Below are positions 48,918-55,418 of a stretch of DNA of 64,000 nucleotides, piece after piece. The notes below the pieces were generated by a model. That model was given only the letters and a program-made list of their open reading frames with translations. It was not told the origin of the DNA and searched no databases. This stretch comes from Methanosarcina vacuolata Z-761 (GTDB lineage: Archaea > Halobacteriota > Methanosarcinia > Methanosarcinales > Methanosarcinaceae). The position numbers and the translations under genes are program-made. The stretch is from the NCBI RefSeq assembly GCF_000969905.1, contig NZ_CP009520.1, positions 682,001-746,000 on the forward strand, in the 5' to 3' direction. Within the stretch, counting starts at the first letter, position 1, and each line of letters opens with the position of its first letter.

Positions 48918-49769
48918 TCACTTTACCATCCGAATGATTATGAAAATTATGAATGCTATTAATCCAGTCAGGTATATCCAGCGAATATAAATTCGCCGGT
49001 TTGCGGTTTTTGAGTCTAACAATTTACCTGTTGAGTACAGAATTACTATATCTATTAGTAAAATGGGAAACAGATAAATCCGCTCTAGCCAGCCCAGAAA
49101 AAACGGCAAGCTGCTTGCAAAAACCACCAGTAAGAAAACCGCTCCGCTTATTTTCAATGCTTTTTCGCGGCCAAGTTCCAGGGCTAAGGAATGAGATCCT
49201 GCCTGACTATCGCCTTCAATATCCATAGCGTCTGCCGCGATCTCTTCTCCTAAATCTACAAGCATTACTATAACCGCAAAAAACCAGACTATTATTTCAA
49301 ATGGTTTGTTTACTGCTATACCACCAAAAATAAAAGTCATGCCTACTGAAAAGCTGACCATCAGATTTCCAATAAGACCCGCTTTTTTGAACCGCCAGTT
49401 GTAAAGCAAACCAACTGCCCAGACCAGAATGGCTACTAATAAGGCCTCTAAGCTAATCAGGTAGCTTGTGATAAGTCCAAGTATTGCCACAACAATGGAG
49501 AGTAAAACGACTTCTTGCTCAGTAACAAGACCTGCTGGAAGTGGTCTTTCTGGCGCATTTATTCTGTCAATTTCAAGATCAAAGTAGTCATTAAGGATGA
49601 GAGCCGTAGCCGAAATGAAAAAAATGCTTAGAAACCCCAATACAATTTCAGTTGTGGTAGGAAGTGCACCTAATGCCAGTAACTCCCCCAGTATCACGCA
49701 CACTCCAGCAGTAAATGGCAGTTCAAAACGGAATAAGCGGAATAGCCCCAGAATTTTTGGCCTAAGCAT
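48918..49769 (-). CDS. UbiA-family prenyltransferase, DGGGP-synthase-like
   Basis: A 283-residue membrane protein with about eight helices. The first aspartate-rich motif is NDYFDLEIDRINAPERPLPAG, close to the form in archaeal digeranylgeranylglyceryl phosphate synthase. The second is DLGEEIAADAMDIEGDSQAGSHSLAL. It may attach the second geranylgeranyl chain in archaeal membrane lipid synthesis, although a quinone-type acceptor cannot be excluded. The ATG has no ribosome site but a TTATAA lies just upstream, compatible with a leaderless message. Confidence 0.85.
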   Translation of the reverse strand: MLRPKILGLFRLFRFELPFTAGVCVILGELLALGALPTTTEIVLGFLSIFFISATALILNDYFDLEIDRINAPERPLPAGLVTEQEVVLLSIVVAILGLITSYLISLEALLVAILVWAVGLLYNWRFKKAGLIGNLMVSFSVGMTFIFGGIAVNKPFEIIVWFFAVIVMLVDLGEEIAADAMDIEGDSQAGSHSLALELGREKALKISGAVFLLVVFASSLPFFLGWLERIYLFPILLIDIVILYSTGKLLDSKTANRRIYIRWIYLTGLIAFIIFIIIRMVK

Positions 49770-49920
49770 AAAGGTATTATAAGTAGTGTAATGTTTTAAT
49801 TTTTTTTGAGTGGATTTTTAATTTTTTTTGTTTACATGTACAAGATAATGTGAAGGCATTTGGAGAAAGGCTATTCTCAAAAATCAAAAAATTTTTAATA
49901 ATTATGTGTTAAAGAATATG

Positions 49921-50036
49921 GGTCTTCTAATTATAGGCTCTTCTAATTATAGGCTCTTCTAATTATAGGCTCTTCTAATTATAGGCTCTTCTAATTATAG
50001 GCTCTTCTAATTATAGGCTCTTCTAATTATAGGCTC
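49921..50036. repeat. 16-bp tandem repeat
   Basis: Seven copies of GGCTCTTCTAATTATA between the UbiA start and the methyltransferase end; no gene in 49770-50061. Confidence 0.93.
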
Positions 50037-50061
50037 TATCCATCCGGCGCACTACAAGGCA

Positions 50062-50697
50062 TTAGCTACTTTTTTCTCCTATACAGCACATCCAGTTTTT
50101 ATTTTCTACCAGATGTATTTGTATATTTACGTATCCGGCCTTTTTTAATAACTCCTCCAGTTCTTGAGGTGTATGTAGTTTAAGATTGCCAGCCTTTACA
50201 TACGGGTCATTTCTGTCCTTAAAGTTCTGGCTGGCATACATTTCGTTAATTATCATAATCCTGCCAGAAGGTTTTAAAACCCTTTTAATTTCAGATAAGT
50301 TTTGAAGAAGGTTCGGCCAGAAATAAACAGTTTCAACCGCCAGTGCCCAATCAAATTTGTTATCCTCAAAAGGAATTTTTTCTACACTTGCGTTATGTAT
50401 CTCAACCTTACCGCTGTCTATTAATCCTTTGTTAAATTCGATAGACCAGTTTACACAGTCATTAGAATAATCAATTCCAAAAACTTTTCCTTCAGGTGCA
50501 AGTAAGGCCAACCTGTTTACTGTTCTACCCCCGCCGCACCCAATATCTAAAATTATACTATCCTGCTTAATATCTATTTTCCCCAAACCCCAGCTTGTCA
50601 GCTCATAATGGTTGATATTCATTTCATCCGCAACCAATTTACCTGCCTCTCCGGCAGGCTTTCTGCATTGATTCATCTTTCTAGAAAGTTCGCTCAT
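50062..50697 (-). CDS. Class I SAM-dependent methyltransferase (UbiE-like)
   Basis: The 211-residue protein has the Rossmann methyltransferase core: motif I IILDIGCGGGRTVNRLA (~48-64), acidic loop VFGIDYSNDCV, motif II-like FDWALAVETVYFWPNLLQNLSEIKRVLKPSGRIMII. Substrate unknown. AAGGAG sits six bases before the ATG. It is the first of a set of accessory genes lying beside relic CRISPR repeats. Confidence 0.85.
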   Translation of the reverse strand: MSELSRKMNQCRKPAGEAGKLVADEMNINHYELTSWGLGKIDIKQDSIILDIGCGGGRTVNRLALLAPEGKVFGIDYSNDCVNWSIEFNKGLIDSGKVEIHNASVEKIPFEDNKFDWALAVETVYFWPNLLQNLSEIKRVLKPSGRIMIINEMYASQNFKDRNDPYVKAGNLKLHTPQELEELLKKAGYVNIQIHLVENKNWMCCIGEKSS

Positions 50698-50768
50698 AAC
50701 TAACTCCTTATAAGTCCAAATAGATAAATTTTATACTAATCTCTATTAATTCAAAAAATCTGTGTATT

Positions 50769-50878
50769 GTTTCAATTTGATTTAGTGGATCTTGATTGCG
50801 AATTTTTGGCTGTTAAATGTAAACGGTCTTGATAGTCAATGGTTTCAATCCTTGTTTTAGTGTATCTTGCTTTCGAAT
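50769..50878 (+). CRISPR. Relic two-repeat CRISPR cluster
   Basis: Two decayed copies of the main-array repeat: 50769-50803 (35 nt, six or more changes and a 2-nt deletion) and 50842-50878 (37 nt, two changes). They keep a 38-nt spacer between them and have the same orientation as the main array 4.5 kb away. Confidence 0.85.
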
Positions 50879-50930
50879 AGCCCTTTCACTGCTTTTTTAA
50901 GCTCAGATCCAGCTTTTTATATAATATCTT

Positions 50931-51746
50931 TCAGGACTCACTTCTCCTTCCAATATAGAGCATATGCTCACAACTGCCCCATGTCATCGGGTTTGTGGAT
51001 AGTTTCATAGAAAGCTCGATAAATGCATTAAAGCAATCCTCCGGCAGGCTATTTATTGTTCTCTCGTTCGACGACAACATTCCTTCGATTGCAGTAATAA
51101 CTAATTTCTCAAGTGGATACTTTTTCATAATATCTTCTATATTTGCTGGATTTTCAAACCACGCATCTGTGAATCCGGGATTTTCCTCAGAAACAATATT
51201 GGTCCCATCCTTCAGGTAATCTAATAATCTGTCTTTTGTATCCAGAATCATATGTGGGTTTCCTCTTATCATGTCAATTATAGGTGCAAATGCGGAAATG
51301 AATGATACAAAAAGGATACCTCCAGGTTTCAGAACATTTACGCACTTATCGATTACGATATGTCTTTGAACCTCATCAGTAAGGTGATAAAAAGGCCCCA
51401 TACAAAGAACGGCATCAAACTGACCTTTTATGTGGTGATTAAGTTCAAGCGCATTACAGTGGATAAAACTCTCTAACTGTATGCCTTGTTCTTCAGCTTT
51501 TGTCTTTGCAAGTAAAATGTTCTTTGAAGAAAGGTCCAGAAGTGTAACATTATGCCCCTGTGAAGCCAGATATATAGAATATCTTCCGGGTCCTCCCCCT
51601 ACATCGAGTATTCTTGATTCTTCGGGTATGTAAATATCCAGATATCTGCGTGTTATTTCATATTCGATCCGGTGTCTCTCTAGCCTCTGCCATTCATATT
51701 CCACATTATCATCATAAAATGCTTCCACTGTCCTGTATATCTCCAT
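50931..51746 (-). CDS. Class I SAM-dependent methyltransferase with C-terminal domain
   Basis: The 271-residue protein has motif I ILDVGGGPGRYSIYLASQGHNVTLLDLS (~45-72), then FDAVLCMGPFYHLTDE and VLKPGGILFVSFIS. An additional ~90-residue C-terminal region (DAWFENPANIEDIMKKYPLEKLVI…) is likely substrate-specific. It sits between the relic repeat clusters at 50769-50878 and 52121-52290. Not closely related to the methyltransferase at 50062. Confidence 0.85.
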   Translation of the reverse strand: MEIYRTVEAFYDDNVEYEWQRLERHRIEYEITRRYLDIYIPEESRILDVGGGPGRYSIYLASQGHNVTLLDLSSKNILLAKTKAEEQGIQLESFIHCNALELNHHIKGQFDAVLCMGPFYHLTDEVQRHIVIDKCVNVLKPGGILFVSFISAFAPIIDMIRGNPHMILDTKDRLLDYLKDGTNIVSEENPGFTDAWFENPANIEDIMKKYPLEKLVITAIEGMLSSNERTINSLPEDCFNAFIELSMKLSTNPMTWGSCEHMLYIGRRSES

Positions 51747-52120
51747 CCTTAAAACCTTCCTTTTAAATTTTAAAGGGACTGATCCCTCATCTCAGAGTGT
51801 GTCTCCTATCCTGAAACAAAAAACCCTGAGGAATCAGATATGTGACTCCACAAGGTAACATAACAGACCTCAGTTCTCCTTGTAGCAATTATCAATGTTG
51901 TTATCATATCCGGCCTTCACTCAATCATCTTCTATGCCGGCTTTCAACATCCCTTGATCACATACCCAACCTTTGTATACAAGTACTATGACCAATTTTG
52001 ATATTGAATCAAATAAATGAGAAAAAACGTTTTACTTAGTCTTATTTCAGCTACAAAATGATAATCTTTTTTGTTAAAGATATGGCCTATTTTCAACAAG
52101 AAAACAAAATCTGTATAGCA
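51747..52120. other. Intergenic region before relic repeats
   Basis: About 370 bp without a supported gene. It ends at the first relic repeat of the next cluster. I could not recognise spacer or repeat remnants within it. Confidence 0.5.
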
Positions 52121-52290
52121 GTTTCAATCCTTATTTTAGTGGATCTTGCTCTCGAATGGTTATTAGGAGGAAGAAATGAACAGATATTATCTTGATTTCA
52201 ATTCTTATTTTAGTGGAAACTACCTATGGCTCAGGAAAAATTTCTTCGAAAAGGAGGAAATGCAAAGTTTCAATCCTTATTTTAGTGGAA
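52121..52290 (+). CRISPR. Relic three-repeat CRISPR cluster in 73-bp phase
   Basis: Repeat copies start at 52121 (37 nt, one change, the CCTTATTTTAG variant), 52194/52195 (first ~23 nt only) and 52267 (first ~24 nt only). The starts are 73 and 73 bp apart, the same period as the live array. The last two copies share a different 3' end (GGAAACTACCT, GGAAGCTACCT) instead of GGATCTTGCTC. Confidence 0.82.
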
Positions 52291-52406
52291 GCTACCTCTT
52301 GACAGGTTCGTTTTTCCTTATTTTCAGCAAATTCTCAGTAACTTCAACTCTGAAAAACAGTATTATGCGGCTATATTAAGCGGATATTTTTTGCAAAGGA
52401 AACGTG

Positions 52407-52680
52407 TCAGGTGTCAAAATCAAGTCCTGTTATTTTAATGTTGGGAAGATATTGCTTTAACTTATGACAGAACACACCTCCGGCACATCCGACCTCAAGA
52501 ATATTCTGGCCATCCTGTGCTCCAATTGCGTTCATTCAAAGATACTTATTTCTGTCAGTAAAACGCATTTCACGGCTGCGATAAGGCTCCAGGGTTGTCT
52601 GCACACACCGCGACCATGTATTGTTCAAAACTGTTCACCCTGCATTTATTTTCTTCTCGTAACCAAAAAGATAAAACCCT
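52407..52680 (-). pseudogene. Methyltransferase fragment with internal stop
   Basis: Read on the minus strand, this region encodes …CVQTTLEPYRSREMRFTDRNKYL-stop-MNAIGAQDGQ followed by NILEVGCAGGVFCHKLKQ and LPNIKITGLDFDT, then TGA. The ILEVGCAGG and GLDFD pieces are SAM-methyltransferase motifs I and II. One in-frame TGA and loss of the C-terminal half show it is dead. It lies between relic CRISPR repeats and the acetyltransferase gene. Confidence 0.7.
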
Positions 52681-52734
52681 GTATCGTCCAGTTTAGATTC
52701 CCCAATTTTTGTAAAGCTTAACTTCTCATAAAAA

Positions 52735-52880
52735 TTATATTTCTATACTATCACAATTTTCAGGGCCATGTCCGTATAGCTTTATTTCATCCATCCATGC
52801 ATCTGCTTTTGTTTCGTTGCTTCCGGGATAAGTCATTGTATTACGAATCATGTGAAAACAGCCGATGGTTTCATGTTTTG
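52735..52880 (-). pseudogene. Degraded protein fragment
   Basis: A minus-strand frame ending at TAA 52735-52737 reads KLETKHETIGCFHMIRNT and then MTYPGSNETKADAWMDEI before a short tail. It looks like the C-terminal end of an unidentified protein whose upstream part was lost where the acetyltransferase gene begins. Family not recognised; it may be chance. Confidence 0.3.
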
Positions 52881-52883
52881 TTT

Positions 52884-53450
52884 CTAATTTCCGGCAGAGA
52901 GAAATTCATTTTTCAGCAGGCTATACACCTCAATATCGGTGAAGCGGTTCCCGGTTAGCAGTTCTCCGTCCCGTTCGATGCCTTCAAAACGGAAGCCGAG
53001 GCGTTGAGGTATGCTTTTGCTGGGAAAGTTCCCCACCGCACATCTTATTTGAACCCGGTTGATATTCATTTCTTCAAAGGCAAAACGCATCACGGCTGTA
53101 ACCGAACTGGTGATGATACCTTTTTTTTGACACGGTTCCGAAAGCCAGTACCCGATTTCCGCTTTACGGTTCAGTTTATCGGTATTCTTGAAGCCGATCA
53201 ACCCGGCAAAATCCCCCTTATACCGGATTACAAATACAAAATCCCCTTTTTCGGCAGGGACAGCAAGCACCGAACGGATATAATCCTCCGAGTCCGACAC
53301 ATCTATGGTAAACGCAACAAACGGCAGCCATTTACCCAGGTAATCCCGCTGCCTGTCGATGGTAGTGAACATCTCGTTGGCATCCGAAAGTTCCAGTTGC
53401 TTAAGCCGTATATCTTCCGTTACGATGATGGTTTTTACAAGTTCTGTCAT
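52884..53450 (-). CDS. GNAT-family N-acetyltransferase (RimJ/RimL-like)
   Basis: The 188-residue acetyl-CoA-dependent transferase has an N-terminal beta-rich part (IRLKQLELSDANEMFTTIDRQRDYLGKWLPF). Next is AGLIGFKNTDKLNRKAEIGYWLSEPCQKKGIITSSVTAVMRFAF, with the acetyl-CoA loop, and then NRVQIRCAVGNFPSKSIPQRLGFRFEGI. These are the usual RimJ/RimL signatures. It is richer in GC than flanking DNA, which suggests recent transfer. It lies between two relic CRISPR repeat clusters. Confidence 0.88.
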   Translation of the reverse strand: MTELVKTIIVTEDIRLKQLELSDANEMFTTIDRQRDYLGKWLPFVAFTIDVSDSEDYIRSVLAVPAEKGDFVFVIRYKGDFAGLIGFKNTDKLNRKAEIGYWLSEPCQKKGIITSSVTAVMRFAFEEMNINRVQIRCAVGNFPSKSIPQRLGFRFEGIERDGELLTGNRFTDIEVYSLLKNEFLSAGN

Positions 53451-53499
53451 GATTCTTTTTTAGTATGTTGATCCGTAAGAAAAATGTTTTCCTGACAGG

Positions 53500-53793
53500 T
53501 TAATCGTTGTCTATAAAAAAGGCACTGGATACTGTGCTGTCTTCTCGCAGATGCTTGACAGCTCTGTATTCGGGAGAATTAAAACAATTTTCAGCCTGTG
53601 CAAGAGAGTCAAAGCCGATGACGATAGAACGTTCCGGCTTAATGGTGCCACAAAAAGCGGTGATTTTGTTACTGCGTGCTATATATTCGCCTCCGTGCTG
53701 CTCCACAATGTCCTTAACCGCTGCAATATATTCGGCATAGCGGACAGGGTCGTGCACAGATTCGATCAGAATAACCATTACTGTTTTTTTCAT
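53500..53793 (-). CDS. DUF1330-family protein
   Basis: The 97-residue dimeric alpha/beta-barrel type protein has the family pattern VHDPVRYAEYIAAVKDIVEQHGGEYIARSNKI, ERSIVIGFDSLAQAENCFNSPEYRAVKHLRED. Function unknown. AGGAGG lies correctly before the ATG. It is 50 bp upstream of the acetyltransferase on the same strand, so they likely form a small imported operon. Confidence 0.82.
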   Translation of the reverse strand: MKKTVMVILIESVHDPVRYAEYIAAVKDIVEQHGGEYIARSNKITAFCGTIKPERSIVIGFDSLAQAENCFNSPEYRAVKHLREDSTVSSAFFIDND

Positions 53794-53822
53794 CGTCTCC
53801 TCCTTTTGTTAAAGCAGTAAAA

Positions 53823-53858
53823 GTTTCACTCCTTTTTTAGTGGATCTTACTCTCAAAT
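53823..53858 (+). CRISPR. Single relic CRISPR repeat
   Basis: A 36-nt copy with a few substitutions and one deletion (GTTTCACTCC…TTACTCTCAAAT), same orientation as the main array. It contains the stop codon of the gene at 53853-54239. Confidence 0.85.
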
Positions 53859-54239
53859 CCACATGAGCTTCCTATATTCAAGATAGAAAGTATATAGTAA
53901 TGGTGCTGCCGCAAACAAACCAAGTAATCTAATCAGGTCCCATGCAACCAAAATGTCCTCGATTTCCGGTACCAAATCCATTGCACCCATCAAAAGAAGT
54001 ATGATTCCAGTCATCAACCAGAAGGTAGAGAGGATTCCGGCGTAGGCAATTCCAGGAACATAGTCACAATTTGAATTCAAGACTGACAGTGTCACAAACA
54101 CCATCGCGATTGAAGCGAGTAACAGGATAGCTGGCAGCGCGTTTCCCAGAAAATGAAACGGAAGGATGACTGATAGTATTGCGTAGATGAGGTATTTTAG
54201 AGAGAAAGAGGTGGGTCTCAGCTTGTCCATTTCAGTCAC
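53853..54239 (-). CDS. Small four-helix membrane protein in a spacer-like slot
   Basis: Four predicted transmembrane helices fill most of this 128-residue protein (LIYAILSVILPFHFLG, ILLLASIAMVFVTLSVL, STFWLMTGIILLLMGAMDLV, LGLFAAAPLLYTFYLEY). No family recognised. Its TGA stop is inside the relic CRISPR repeat at 53823-53858. Its start (GTG 54239 or ATG 54230) is inside the relic repeat at 54229-54266, so it occupies exactly the interval between two repeats. No clear ribosome site is present. Confidence 0.65.
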   Translation of the reverse strand: MTEMDKLRPTSFSLKYLIYAILSVILPFHFLGNALPAILLLASIAMVFVTLSVLNSNCDYVPGIAYAGILSTFWLMTGIILLLMGAMDLVPEIEDILVAWDLIRLLGLFAAAPLLYTFYLEYRKLMWI

Positions 54240-54413
54240 TTGATTTAGTGGATTTTGTTTTCAAGTAAGAAAATTACACAGTACAGGATATATACTTTTC
54301 GAGTTTCAATCCTTTTTTTAGCGGATCTTGCTCTCGAATCACAGGCTTGAGTTCGACCACAATGTACCAAATCTCGGTTTCAACCCTTGTTTTCGTGGCT
54401 CTTGGTCACGAAT
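54229..54413 (+). CRISPR. Relic three-repeat CRISPR cluster
   Basis: Copies at 54229-54266 (strongly decayed), 54303-54339 (two changes) and 54377-54413 (several changes), starts 74 bp apart, with spacers of 36 and 37 nt. Same orientation and period as the live array that starts 1 kb further right. Confidence 0.85.
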
Positions 54414-54441
54414 ATTATTTTCAGGCATGAAATGATACGGG

Positions 54442-54852
54442 TCAATTAAATAGATAATCTTTTGGATTATTTTTGATGGTATGATTAATAATCCATTCTT
54501 CAATTTCAGCTGGCTTCATCTCATTTTCAGTCGCTGCAATCTTGACTATAAATTCTATCGTTTCTTGTGGAGTAGATGTAAGTGTATACCCACTATCCTC
54601 AAGAACAAAATTCATTGCTTCGTATCCCGTTCTTTTATTTCCGTTAAAAAACGGATGTCTTGAGACAATGGCATAAACTACAATTGCAGCATTTTGAAAA
54701 ACGGTATTATATTCCTTTATCATATATTCAAACATTAACTCTAATGTAGCAAGAGATCTAATTGCAGGTGTATAATCGTCAGGATTCTCTTCTTTGTCAT
54801 AGTCAATCACTCGTTGATGAATTTTTAAGACATCAATTAAGCTAATCAACAT
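54442..54852 (-). CDS. Doc/Fic-family toxin
   Basis: The 136-residue Fic-fold protein carries the Doc core HPFFNGNKRTGYEAM (~78-92), which matches the HxFx(D/N)GNKR consensus that binds ATP. Doc phosphorylates EF-Tu; other Fic proteins AMPylate, and which applies here is not visible. Immediately upstream (one base gap) is an 83-residue antitoxin gene, giving a standard toxin-antitoxin pair. It lies between the last relic repeat (54377-54413) and the first live repeat of the CRISPR array (55419). Confidence 0.88.
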   Translation of the reverse strand: MLISLIDVLKIHQRVIDYDKEENPDDYTPAIRSLATLELMFEYMIKEYNTVFQNAAIVVYAIVSRHPFFNGNKRTGYEAMNFVLEDSGYTLTSTPQETIEFIVKIAATENEMKPAEIEEWIINHTIKNNPKDYLFN

Positions 54853-54853
54853 A

Positions 54854-55105
54854 TCACTTTCTTCCGAGTGCGTCTAAGATCTCTTTGTCTTCTATGAGTT
54901 TCCTATCCAACCATGCATCGAAATCTTTGACATGTGATTCTCTTCGTTCAGTGTTCTCTTCTTTTGGGAACATTGGTTTATACTCTGCAGTTTCTTTAAC
55001 TTTAACAATGAGCCGTTTGATAATGGAATTATAAGACTCGTTTTCTGTGATCTTAAATTCTTTAAGTGATTCCTTTACATCTGGGTCAATGGCTATGGTA
55101 GACAT
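54854..55105 (-). CDS. Antitoxin, ribbon-helix-helix type
   Basis: This 83-residue partner of the Doc-like toxin starts STIAIDPDVKESLKEFKITENESYNSIIKRLIVKVKE, which fits a short beta-strand plus two helices of an RHH DNA-binding domain. A charged C-terminal tail would wrap the toxin. One base separates it from the toxin ATG. There is no ribosome site; a nearby TATA-like stretch suggests a leaderless operon, probably self-repressed. The 55106-55418 region upstream holds no other gene. Confidence 0.8.
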   Translation of the reverse strand: MSTIAIDPDVKESLKEFKITENESYNSIIKRLIVKVKETAEYKPMFPKEENTERRESHVKDFDAWLDRKLIEDKEILDALGRK

Positions 55106-55418
55106 ATATTATAATATGTTATAACAGCATATTAACATATCTAACTTAACATAGGATCGACTCTAATAGAATTTAATGCGTCTTCGGTTAAGGGGGGAAT
55201 CGTGAAAAATTGTACCGATTTCCTCAACATCTATTAAATAATTTAATAAGTTGTGGGCTGGAATAGGGTATCGATTTCACGTAAATAGCCCAAAATTTAA
55301 GGACGGCTTCTAATGCAAAATCGATAGTTTTCAAACAAGAAAATTCCTTAACCGATGACCAATGAATAGAATTTACTAAAAATGTTTGTTAGTATTCTTT
55401 GTAAGTATGCGTTCATTT

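Noticed and set aside
52176-52379. 67-codon frame starting MNRYYLDFNSYFSGNY
   Set aside because: It reads through two relic CRISPR repeats (FNPYFSGS) and is explained by them.
50769-54413. CreTA-type RNA toxin-antitoxin made from degenerate repeats
   Set aside because: Relic repeats are many, phased like an old array and far from cas genes; no small toxin frame or toxin RNA features seen.
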